From NCBI GenBank assembly GCA_964448135.1, contig CAYUVH010000006.1, positions 298,764 to 362,763 on the forward strand: 64,000 bases of DNA. The letters are read 5' to 3'. The stretch is from CAYUVH01 sp964448135 (GTDB taxonomy: Bacteria; Verrucomicrobiota; Verrucomicrobiia; Limisphaerales; UBA8199). A program made the translations under genes and the position numbers. The notes under the pieces are model-generated. The model was not told the origin of the DNA. It saw only the letters and a program-made list of their open reading frames with translations, and searched no databases. Below are positions 1-8,059 of this stretch, one piece after another; positions within the stretch are counted from its first letter, which is position 1; the number at the start of each line of letters is the position of its first letter.

Positions 1-265
1 CCTCAGTCACGAATACGTCGCAAGGGTACGAGTCGCTCATGTGTGGTCGGCACCTAAAAATTAGTATACGACACCCTGTTCGTATATTAAAAGGAGACGG
101 AAAAAGAACAAGGGAGCGTCGCTTCTCACCGAACCCGCTCAAGCCAAGCTACTTGCAACGTGCCTATAACGGCTACTTCGCCCGGCTCTAAGCAGGATAT
201 TTGGCCAGGGAGGGATTCCGGCATTTTCTTTGTAACGCCGCCCCGGCGACCGTTAAGTATGTGGT
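1..265. other. No recognisable gene; window edge
   Basis: I see no convincing coding frame here. The stretch is richer in A+T than what follows and carries no palindrome of the REP type found elsewhere. It may hold the promoter of the kinase gene that starts at 266, but I cannot point to a convincing -35/-10 pair. Confidence 0.4.
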
Positions 266-2422
266 GTGCGCGATGCGGCCAAAGCAGTGTGTTCCGGGTG
301 CGGCAAGGAATTGCCGGCCGAGGCGCCCGCCGGCCTCTGCCCGCGCTGCCTGATGGCGATGAACGCCGCGACGCAGACGGCCTTCGACGATGAAGCGCCC
401 GGCGCGGTCAGGCACGCTCAGCCTCCGTCGCCGGAACAAATCGCGAAGCATTTCCCGCAATTGGAAATTTTGGAATGCCTCGGACGCGGCGGGATGGGGG
501 TCGTGTACAAAGCACGGCAAAAATCGCTGAACCGGCTGGTGGCGTTGAAAATCCTCGCGCCGGGTCGCGAGCAGGACGCGGCGTTCGCCAGCCGGTTTTC
601 GAGCGAAGCCCAACTCCTCGCCAAACTCAGCCACCCAAACATCGTCACCATCCACGACTTCGGCCAGGCCGATGGGTTGTTCTACCTGATGATGGAGTTC
701 GTGGACGGCGTGACTCTCCGCCAGTTGATGGCCAGCGGCCGCGTTTCCGCGCGCGAAGCCCTCGCCATCGTCCCCCAGATTTGCGACGCCCTCCAATTCG
801 CGCACGACCACGACATCGTCCATCGCGACATCAAACCGGAGAACATCCTCATGGACCGGCTCGGTCGCGTGAAGGTCGCCGATTTCGGGCTGGCAAGATT
901 GGTGGGCGAGGAAGCGGCGCGCGGAACAGGTGAGGCGGGGAAAATCGTGGGCACGCCAAATTACATGGCCCCCGAGCAAGTGGAGCGCCCCGGCGAAGTG
1001 GATCATCGCGCGGACATCTACGCGCTCGGCGTCGTCCTCTATCAGATGCTCACCGGCGAGTTGCCGGAGAAAAAGCTGCAAGCGCCGTCGAAGAAGGTGC
1101 TGGTGGATGTGCGCCTGGACGAAGTCGTGCTCCGCGCGCTGGAGAAAGACCCGGGTCGCCGCTACGGCCAGGCCAGCGAGTTGCGCACTCAACTCGAGAC
1201 AATCGTCCTGAACGAAACCGCCGCGGAGCAAGGGTCTGTGGAGCGCGGGTCTGTGACCCGCAGCGCCTCCGACCGCGGATCTGCGGAGCGCGAGTCTGTG
1301 ACCCGCAGCGCCTCGGAGCCCGCTCCCAGCCGCATAGAGCGCGTGCAAAAGCTCGCGGGAGTGGCGCTGAATGTATTGCTGGCTCTGGGTTTCCTGTTTG
1401 CGGGACGGATGGCTTATGAATTGGGCATCTTCTTCAATGCCTTGTTTGTCTTTCTGCTGCTGGTGGTGCCCGCGCAATGTGTCGCCATCGTCTGGCGCTT
1501 CGCGACGGGAAGGTTGGAAACAGGCTTCTGGCGCCGGCCATTCGCGCCGGAGCTGCGCCGGCAGTGGCTCCAACTCGCCAACCGCTGGTTGTTCCTCGCG
1601 CTCAGCGCCTGGTGCCTCGCCATCTGCATCGTGCCGGCCCAGTTCACCGACGATCAAATTCTGGTGATTCGCTGCCTGTCCTACGGCTCCATCGGTACGC
1701 TGGCTGTCCTGGGATTGCTTCCCGACAAGCGCATCCGCGTGGCCACCAACGTCGCGGTGGCGCTCGCCTCGGCGTTCCTTTTGATTCAGATGGCGCGGAT
1801 TTACTGGCCGCTCAATCCGGCCGCCGGGATGGTGCTGGATTCGCCCTTCGCAAGCGGCGACTGGCTGGTCCTCAACGGCGGCCGCAGCGGATTGGTGAAC
1901 CTGCATTATCGCCTCCCCAGCCAGCGGGACGCGCTGGACATCGAAAAACTGGAAAAAGGGAAGGAACATCCCGGCGATAAACAAAAGCTGTCCTCGTATC
2001 CGTCCTACGGAATGCCCCTCGTTGCGCCAGTGGCGGGGAAAGTTGTCCATGTGGAAGAAGGTCACGAGGACAACCCGCCCGGCATCATGGATGAGGAAAA
2101 CCTGGCGGGTAACTACGTCGTCCTCGAAGTGGACCCCACCCACTTTGTGATGCTCGCGCATTTGAAGAACGGAAGCATCCAGGTGAAGGAAGGCCAGGGT
2201 GTGCGCGTGGGCGATCCTCTGGCCGAATGCGGGAACTCCGGTAACACCTCGCATCCGCACCTGCACATTCAAGCGCAGGATCGGCCGGTGCCTTTTGAGG
2301 AACAAACGAGGACTTATCCGATTTTCTTTCGCAATGTTTCGATCCGGACCGGCGGCGGGAAATTATTGCCGGTCGGCCCGCCGCACACGGTCAAGCGGAA
2401 CGACCAGATTGTCTATCGTTAG
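266..2422 (+). CDS. Membrane Ser/Thr protein kinase fused to an M23-type peptidase domain
   Basis: The protein has 718 residues. An N-terminal zinc ribbon (Cys 9, 12, 25 and 28) precedes a Hanks-type kinase domain with glycine loop GRGGMGVVYKA near residue 72, the VALKIL lysine, HRDIKPEN near 186, a DFG and an APE motif. A repeat-derived linker (around 320-355) leads to about five hydrophobic segments (around 370-530). The C-terminus resembles LytM/M23 peptidases: an NLHY...ALDI His/Asp pair, a APVAGKVV strand and the HLHI metal motif near 675. An odd number of membrane passes would put the kinase in the cytoplasm and the M23 domain outside. The GTG start at 266 is uncertain because no ribosome-binding site is clear. 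The fusion suggests envelope or cell-wall signalling, which is inference. Confidence 0.85.
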   Translation: MRDAAKAVCSGCGKELPAEAPAGLCPRCLMAMNAATQTAFDDEAPGAVRHAQPPSPEQIAKHFPQLEILECLGRGGMGVVYKARQKSLNRLVALKILAPGREQDAAFASRFSSEAQLLAKLSHPNIVTIHDFGQADGLFYLMMEFVDGVTLRQLMASGRVSAREALAIVPQICDALQFAHDHDIVHRDIKPENILMDRLGRVKVADFGLARLVGEEAARGTGEAGKIVGTPNYMAPEQVERPGEVDHRADIYALGVVLYQMLTGELPEKKLQAPSKKVLVDVRLDEVVLRALEKDPGRRYGQASELRTQLETIVLNETAAEQGSVERGSVTRSASDRGSAERESVTRSASEPAPSRIERVQKLAGVALNVLLALGFLFAGRMAYELGIFFNALFVFLLLVVPAQCVAIVWRFATGRLETGFWRRPFAPELRRQWLQLANRWLFLALSAWCLAICIVPAQFTDDQILVIRCLSYGSIGTLAVLGLLPDKRIRVATNVAVALASAFLLIQMARIYWPLNPAAGMVLDSPFASGDWLVLNGGRSGLVNLHYRLPSQRDALDIEKLEKGKEHPGDKQKLSSYPSYGMPLVAPVAGKVVHVEEGHEDNPPGIMDEENLAGNYVVLEVDPTHFVMLAHLKNGSIQVKEGQGVRVGDPLAECGNSGNTSHPHLHIQAQDRPVPFEEQTRTYPIFFRNVSIRTGGGKLLPVGPPHTVKRNDQIVYR
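1229..1322. repeat. REP-like palindromes translated in frame as kinase linker
   Basis: Two near-copies of a palindrome (GCGGGTCTGTGACCCGC, and GCGAGTCTGTGACCCGC) each run into CAGCGCCTC. They lie inside the kinase gene and encode the repetitive linker with two VTRSAS blocks between the kinase domain and the first membrane segment. The reading frame stays open through both copies. Confidence 0.75.
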
Positions 2423-2476
2423 GCTCACAGAGCCAGCCGGGATATCGGAGCAGCAATTAAGGAGCAGAACTAAATT

Positions 2477-3715
2477 ATGAACAATTCAGCTGGAAAAAAT
2501 TCAAATAACAAACTTCAAACTCCCGCCTTCGCAAGGAAACTACGGCGCGGCAGGTCAGGGAAGCCTCAAACACGAAACTTCCACCGGCTGTTTCGTTGGG
2601 CGGGCGTGGGGACTTTGATTGCCATGCTTGCCGGAAACGCATTCGCCGCCAACGCGCCGAAGGACACGGCGCAAATCCTTGAGAAGCTGCGGAAGAAATA
2701 CAAATTCCCCGGCCTGGCCGTCGTCGTCGTAAAAGATGGCAGGATCTGCGACCGCGCCGCCGTGGGAGTGCGCAAGGATGGCGATCCGGTGTTGCTCACC
2801 ACGAACGACGTGTTTCACATCGGCTCGTGTACCAAATCCATGACGGCGACCGTGGCTGCGAAGTTCATCGAGGAAGGAAAACTGAAATGGGACACGACCA
2901 TCGTAGAGGTGTTTCCCGAATTCAAAGGAAAGATTGATCCGGACTACGAGACCGTGACCGTGGAACAACTGATGCAACACCGCGGCGGGCTTTCCACCGA
3001 GCCGCCCACCGGCGCCTGGAGCAAGGCCTGGAAAGAAAAGGGCACACCGACCGAACAACGATTGGAGTTCATTCAGGCGGTGCTGTCGAAAAAGCCCGCC
3101 GCAAAACCGGGAAAGAAAATGATCTACTCCAACCAGGGCTATGCTGTCCTCGGCGCCATGCTCGAAAAAGTCGCCGGCCAGCCTTACGAGACCCTGATGA
3201 CCGAACAGCTCTTCAAGCCCCTGCACATGGACACCGCCGGTTTCGGTCCGCCGGGCACGAAGGACGAAGTAGACCAGCCATGGGGACATAAGAAAACTCT
3301 CGGGATGACGATGGCGTTTCAGGTGGATAATCCCCCCGCCATCGCGCCCGCCGGGCGCGTGCATTGTTCGCTCGATGACCTCGCGCGCTACGCCATGGCA
3401 CACATGGATGGCGAAAAGAAAGGCGGTCTGCTAAAGCCCGAAACCTTCACTCGCCTGCACACGCCGCCGAAGAAAGAAAACGGAGAATACGCCTGCGGCT
3501 GGGTCTATGTGGAACGCAGCTGGGCCGGCGGCGACGGCCGGGCCTTGATGCACAACGGCTCAAACACCATGTGGTACGTCCTCATGTGGCTCGCGCCCAA
3601 CCGCGATTTCGCCGTCATCTCCGCCACCAACACCGGCTCCGGCGAAATCGAAGAAGGCTGCGACGCCGTCGCCGTCGAAATGATCAAGAAATGGTTGCCC
3701 GGCAGCCTCGATTGA
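2477..3715 (+). CDS. Exported serine hydrolase of the beta-lactamase/class C fold
   Basis: A 412-residue member of the beta-lactamase (PF00144) superfamily, which covers penicillin-binding esterases, D-aminopeptidases and class C beta-lactamases. Visible motifs are SCTK (the SxxK nucleophile motif) near residue 117, YSN near 217 (the YxN motif) and HNGS near 360 in place of the third box. The N-terminus is long and basic before a hydrophobic stretch ending AGNAFAANA, so a Sec signal is likely, and the true start may lie downstream of the annotated ATG. It follows the kinase gene by 54 bases on the same strand. The substrate cannot be told from sequence. A resistance role is not supported over an esterase or peptidase role. 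Confidence 0.85.
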   Translation: MNNSAGKNSNNKLQTPAFARKLRRGRSGKPQTRNFHRLFRWAGVGTLIAMLAGNAFAANAPKDTAQILEKLRKKYKFPGLAVVVVKDGRICDRAAVGVRKDGDPVLLTTNDVFHIGSCTKSMTATVAAKFIEEGKLKWDTTIVEVFPEFKGKIDPDYETVTVEQLMQHRGGLSTEPPTGAWSKAWKEKGTPTEQRLEFIQAVLSKKPAAKPGKKMIYSNQGYAVLGAMLEKVAGQPYETLMTEQLFKPLHMDTAGFGPPGTKDEVDQPWGHKKTLGMTMAFQVDNPPAIAPAGRVHCSLDDLARYAMAHMDGEKKGGLLKPETFTRLHTPPKKENGEYACGWVYVERSWAGGDGRALMHNGSNTMWYVLMWLAPNRDFAVISATNTGSGEIEEGCDAVAVEMIKKWLPGSLD

Positions 3716-3735
3716 GCAATTGCCGCAGCGACCCA

Positions 3736-5856
3736 TCAGCCCGATTTCAATCGGAAGAAAGCACGCGCAGCCGAGGGCTTCACGATCACACGACTCTGAA
3801 GCGTGGAAAGATTCTGAACCGGCACGTTGGTCACGGTGGTCCAGTTGGTCGAAGTCAGATCACTGGTTTGCTGCAGGATGCAGTTGCCCGACGGAATCGT
3901 CCACGAGAGCGCGACGCCACCCGGAACGCGGGTGGCGTTCAACCGGCGGCCGACGCTGTTGGTTTGCCAGGTATAGATGGCGCCCGTGGATATGACGGCC
4001 GCCAACGTGGCGCCGTCGGCCGACGAAGCCACGGATGTCCACTTGTCGTAGATTGCGCCGGTCGGCGCCCACGAAGCGCCGGCATCACTGGAGCGATAAA
4101 TATCCCCGCCGTACTGTGCCGCGGCCAGGCGCGCGCCGTCGGCGGAAGAGGCGACGGCGTAGCGACCGGCTCCCGACAGGCTCGCGGGAAACCAATTTTG
4201 TCCGGCATCGACGGACTGATAAGGCAATCCGGAATCAGCCGCCGCCAGCCACTTCGTCCCGTCGGCTGAAGCGGCGATGGACAACCATTCATAGTTCGTG
4301 ACCGTGCCCGCGTGCCAAGTGGCGCCACGGTCGTGGGAAGAAAAGAGCGGGCCATTCACCGTGCCGGCGACCCATTCGCTTCCATCGGCTGAAGTCGCCG
4401 CCGACAGAAAATAGGCCGACGAACTGTTGGGCCCGGTCCAGCTTTGGCCGCCGTTGGTGGAGGAATAAAGACTTCCAAAGCTTTGAATCGCAATCAGGGT
4501 CCTGCCATCGGCGGAACAAGCCACGCCACACCAGCCGGAGCTCAACGTCACGTAGTCCCAGGTTTCGCCGTAGTTGGTCGAGAGCCGCACGGAGCCAAAC
4601 GCCAGGCCGCTCATCAAAACCCTACCGTCCGCCGATCCCGCAAAACATTGCATGTAAGGATCCGCGAGACTATTTCGCTGCCACGTCGAGCCGGAATTCG
4701 TCGAAGTAAAAAGATAGTTGTCGAAGGAAACTGCGGCCAGGCGGGTGCCATCGGCCGACGACGAGATGCCCCGCCAGTCCGCGAATGGCGGAGATAGGAT
4801 CGACCAGTTTGTTCCCAAATCAGTCGAGACGTAGGTCGGGCCGCCTCCGCGATACCCCGTGCCCACCACGATTCTTTGTCCGTCGGCGAAACAGGCGCCG
4901 GAATGCCAATTCTCCTGCGGCGCGTTGGCCTGGCCCCAGGAACCGCCGGTATCGACCGAGTAATAAATCTGGCCGCTGGATGTGAAGGTCGTCAACCGGC
5001 TGCCAGCGGTGGAGGCGGCGATCGCAAACCAGTAGTGTTGATCGTCATTGGTCAACGCCAGCGAAAGCTTCCACTGCGCGCCGGAATTGGTGGAAACGTA
5101 AACGAACTGCTGCAGGTAATTGGTGTCCCAGCCCGCCGCGATCAGCTTTTCACCGTTCTCGCGCACGAGCACCCAGCTCCACTGGACATCCGCGGGCGTC
5201 GGGGAAATCTGCCAGGCCGCGCCGGAGTTTGTGGAAGTATAAATCCGCAGCTCGGGCGATTCGCCGGCCGTCACCGCCAGATGGATCCCGTCGGCGGACG
5301 CGGTTATTTGAGTAGCCGTCGGATCGGGCGCGGGCAGCAAAGACCAGCTCGCGCCGGAATTGGTGGACACGGATATGCCCGTGGCGTATCCGAGCACATA
5401 GACGCGTGCGCCGTCGGCCGAGCAGGCGACCGTCGCGCCGTAATCGTTCGCCGGGAGGCTGTTGGAAACCCATGACGCGCCCCCATTCGTGGACACATAC
5501 ACCAGCCGCTCATAGATGTACATGATGTTCCAAGGATCACTGTTCGGATCAATATGAGAGTCCGTGTGGACCGCGACGAGGGTCGCGAAATTCGTGGAGC
5601 AGGCCAGCCCGTCCCAATTGCCCGGCGGCAACGATTCCATGGCCCAGAAGTTTCCGGCGTCCCGGGTGAAATAAATCGAGGAATCCGTCGTCAGCCCCAT
5701 CATCTGCGAGGCATCGGCCGAACCAACGAGTTGAATCCACGAGACCTTGGGCACGCCGTGCGGCTTCCAGGTCTGGGCGTGAAGTGAACTCACGGCCCCA
5801 AAGAGCAGGCCGGTCACGAGCAGTTTCAGGGCAAAAAATCTTATTTTCGTTTCCAT
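3736..5856 (-). CDS. Secreted BNR/sialidase-type beta-propeller repeat protein
   Basis: About 706 residues. The ATG at 5856 begins METKIRFFALKL followed by a hydrophobic stretch ending SSLHAQ, a good signal peptide, so I prefer it to the longer frame. The body consists of about ten or more repeats around the words STNSGASW and SADG, the Asp-box/BNR pattern of sialidase-like beta-propellers. No full catalytic sialidase set is evident, so binding or structural use is as likely as hydrolysis. The C-terminus (LSWTIPSGNCILQQTSDL, ending FFRLKSG) resembles the terminal domains common on verrucomicrobial secreted proteins. The gene is convergent with the hydrolase, leaving only about 20 bases between them. 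Confidence 0.8.
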   Translation of the reverse strand: METKIRFFALKLLVTGLLFGAVSSLHAQTWKPHGVPKVSWIQLVGSADASQMMGLTTDSSIYFTRDAGNFWAMESLPPGNWDGLACSTNFATLVAVHTDSHIDPNSDPWNIMYIYERLVYVSTNGGASWVSNSLPANDYGATVACSADGARVYVLGYATGISVSTNSGASWSLLPAPDPTATQITASADGIHLAVTAGESPELRIYTSTNSGAAWQISPTPADVQWSWVLVRENGEKLIAAGWDTNYLQQFVYVSTNSGAQWKLSLALTNDDQHYWFAIAASTAGSRLTTFTSSGQIYYSVDTGGSWGQANAPQENWHSGACFADGQRIVVGTGYRGGGPTYVSTDLGTNWSILSPPFADWRGISSSADGTRLAAVSFDNYLFTSTNSGSTWQRNSLADPYMQCFAGSADGRVLMSGLAFGSVRLSTNYGETWDYVTLSSGWCGVACSADGRTLIAIQSFGSLYSSTNGGQSWTGPNSSSAYFLSAATSADGSEWVAGTVNGPLFSSHDRGATWHAGTVTNYEWLSIAASADGTKWLAAADSGLPYQSVDAGQNWFPASLSGAGRYAVASSADGARLAAAQYGGDIYRSSDAGASWAPTGAIYDKWTSVASSADGATLAAVISTGAIYTWQTNSVGRRLNATRVPGGVALSWTIPSGNCILQQTSDLTSTNWTTVTNVPVQNLSTLQSRVIVKPSAARAFFRLKSG

Positions 5857-6046
5857 GCAACGCGGATTCAGCGGCCTCGAAAGCCGATCATCGGCGCATT
5901 TTCTGCCCACGAAAATACCTCAACCGCATTCGAGCCTGACTCTGAACCTACCCTAAAAGATTGTCGTGCGCCTTGCGTGATGTCCAGAGCGAAGCGACAG
6001 GGTAGAGGCAACAAAAATGGCGGGACCTGCGAGGTGCAGAGCGTGG

Positions 6047-6174
6047 CGCAGGCTTCCCAACCTGCTGTATCGCCGACTTCCAATCGGCAGACCGTCCGAA
6101 AGGCACTTCGACCCGGAGCTATTGCCAGGCCCGCGGATTGGAAATCCGCGACACAGCAGGTTGGGAAGCCTGCG
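6047..6174. repeat. REP-like imperfect inverted repeat
   Basis: The left arm begins CGCAGGCTTCCCAACCTGCTG and the right arm ends CAGCAGGTTGGGAAGCCTGCG. Inside these lie smaller palindromes around CGACTTCCAATCGG and GGATTGGAAATCCG. The element occupies the spacer between the divergent BNR gene and the GH57 gene. The arms match over about 40 bases with few differences. Confidence 0.85.
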
Positions 6175-6268
6175 CTACGAATTTAGACGCGTTTGCCCGA
6201 AGCGAAGCGAAATCTTCCCCGACCGTTTTCCCCTTGCGGGAATCGCTTCGCGCGGACGATAGTCCGCC

Positions 6269-7498
6269 ATGGCCGAAGTGTATCATGCGCTGGGTCTCCA
6301 CCTGCACCAGCCGCTCGGAAATCTGATCGCGCTGCACAACGCGGGCGACCAGCGCTGGGAGGCGAAGCAGATTCTTTGGTGCTACGACCGCGTCACCCGG
6401 ATGCTCGAAGGCTACGAAGACGTTGCCCGCCTCCACCTGAGCTTTTCCGGCACGCTCCTCAAGCAACTCGAAGATCCCGGCCTCCGCGAAACCTTCATGG
6501 ACGCTGCCGACATCGGAGCCTTCATGGACAGATTTCGCCGCTCCAATATCGAGTTCGTCGGCAGCGGCCTGTATCACCCCGTCTATCCGCTCACACCCGA
6601 AGCCGATTGGGACGCCCAAACCGAATGGTGGCAGGGCCTCGGACGTCACCTCCTGGGCCGCGAACACTTTGCCGGTTTCTGGCCGCCCGAGATGGGCTTC
6701 TGCGTCGAGATGATCCCCATGCTGAAGCGGCACGGCTACCGCTACGTGCTGGTGGATTCGATTTACATCAACCCCCGCCGCGAAATGCGCTGGGAGGAAA
6801 CCCGCTACCGTCCCTACCTCGCGCAATACGGCGGCGAGGAAATCGTGGTGGTCCCGCGCGACCGCGAACTCTCCACCGCCCAACTCTCCGGCATGGACCC
6901 CGGCTGGTTCCAGCACGAAGTCCACGAGCGCACCAAATGGTGCGATTTCCCCGCGCTCGTCACCACCTGGTCCGACGGCGAAAACGGCGGCTGGTTCCGC
7001 ACCACGCACGTGGACAGCGGCTTCTGGGGATTCTTTTACCGCCCGATCCTCGACCGCTACCGCATGGGCACGCTCGGTTTCGCGCCCATTCACCTCAGCG
7101 AATATCTGCGCCGCTTCCCGCCGAAAGAAGTCGTGGACGTCCATCGCGGCGCGTGGAATACAGAACATCACTGGGGCGGCGATTTCACCCAATGGACCGG
7201 CTCCCTCCTCCAGAAAAAAGGCTGGGACGAAGTCAAACGCGCGAGCGCCTACTATTGGGAAGTAAAGCAGGCGTTCGACAAGCAGCAGGCGAACTTACGC
7301 AACGCCGACGAAGCGCGCGGGCTCCTCGTTCACGCCTACGATCATCTCCTCACTGCCGAGACGAGCTGCAACTTCTACTGGGGCAGCAAGTGGGTCGGAA
7401 AATCCTTCGACGAACTGGAGCAAACCTATTGGCTGCTCGACCAGGCGAAGGAAAAGATGGGGAAGGAAGCTCCAAGCACCAAGAACCAGGCTCCATAG
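6269..7498 (+). CDS. Glycoside hydrolase family 57 protein
   Basis: A 409-residue protein with the GH57 N-terminal motif HLHQP at residues 11-15 and the FWPPEMGF block near residue 137, where the Glu matches the family's catalytic nucleophile position. GH57 enzymes act on alpha-glucans (amylase, 4-alpha-glucanotransferase, branching enzyme or alpha-galactosidase). The length suits a single catalytic domain without accessory domains. There is no signal peptide, so a cytoplasmic glycogen or maltodextrin role is most likely. No glycogen gene lies next to it. The final residues are encoded by a copy of the CCAAGCACCAAGAACC repeat found elsewhere in the window, so the natural C-terminus may have been replaced. 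Confidence 0.85.
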   Translation: MAEVYHALGLHLHQPLGNLIALHNAGDQRWEAKQILWCYDRVTRMLEGYEDVARLHLSFSGTLLKQLEDPGLRETFMDAADIGAFMDRFRRSNIEFVGSGLYHPVYPLTPEADWDAQTEWWQGLGRHLLGREHFAGFWPPEMGFCVEMIPMLKRHGYRYVLVDSIYINPRREMRWEETRYRPYLAQYGGEEIVVVPRDRELSTAQLSGMDPGWFQHEVHERTKWCDFPALVTTWSDGENGGWFRTTHVDSGFWGFFYRPILDRYRMGTLGFAPIHLSEYLRRFPPKEVVDVHRGAWNTEHHWGGDFTQWTGSLLQKKGWDEVKRASAYYWEVKQAFDKQQANLRNADEARGLLVHAYDHLLTAETSCNFYWGSKWVGKSFDELEQTYWLLDQAKEKMGKEAPSTKNQAP

Positions 7499-7548
7499 CA
7501 GCACTAAGGACCCATGCGCAACGAAGCGGAAATGAACGCAATCTTTGC

Positions 7549-7854
7549 TCAGTGCCCGTCTTTGCGCCACGTCCCAAAAACGTAATCCCGGTCTTTCGCG
7601 GACACATGGCAGTTCACGCAGGAAGCGATGCGTCCGCTTTCTATTTTGCCGGTGTTTTCAAAATAGAAATATTCCCAGTCGCCGTGCTTGGGATCATACC
7701 CCGGAGCGCGTTTCACCATGCCGCCCACTCCCGTGTCCCTTTCATGAATTTGCCGGCCGTCCTTGTCCAGGTAACCCATCATCTGCTTTTGCTTCACGAT
7801 GACTGAACCCACCGGAAAAGCGTTCGTTTTCCCTGAGGATGGCAGAGCCTCCAG
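7549..7854 (-). pseudogene. Cytochrome P460-like C-terminal fragment
   Basis: The open frame encodes GSVIVKQK, then HGDWEYFYF and SCVNCHVSAKDRDYVF. The CxxCH haem-binding motif and the surrounding words match the C-terminal half of cytochrome P460-type proteins. An in-frame TAG lies at 7855-7857, and the roughly 60-residue N-terminal part with a signal peptide is missing. The only starts are a GTG within the domain or non-standard codons. I read it as a decayed remnant. A very short functional version cannot be excluded. Confidence 0.65.
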
Positions 7855-8003
7855 CTACCTTCTGTCAACCTTTCGGACTGAGCAGAGGTGGAAATACTGA
7901 CCAGAATATTTTTCTGCCGCTAAATGTTATCTGTCATAATGTTTTTGTTCTTTTGGTTTCCTTCCCTCTGTGCCTCTGTGTCTCCGTGGTGAAATTCATC
8001 GCC

Positions 8004-8039
8004 CAAAAACAAAAAAGGCGAGCCGTTGCCGGCTCGCCT
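8004..8039 (-). terminator. Rho-independent terminator of pnp
   Basis: On the minus strand a perfect stem AGGCGAGCC/GGCTCGCCT with a six-base loop is followed by TTTTTTGTTTTT. It lies about 20 bases past the pnp stop codon and is the clearest terminator in the window. Confidence 0.9.
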
Positions 8040-8059
8040 CTGTGAGAGTCAAAGGACTT

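Noticed and set aside
188..2305. Minus-strand open frame of 705 codons opposite the kinase
   Set aside because: Shadow of the kinase gene, no recognisable domain.
2477..3715. Antibiotic-resistance beta-lactamase
   Set aside because: The motifs fit the broad serine hydrolase family equally well and the third box is HNGS, so a resistance call is not supported.
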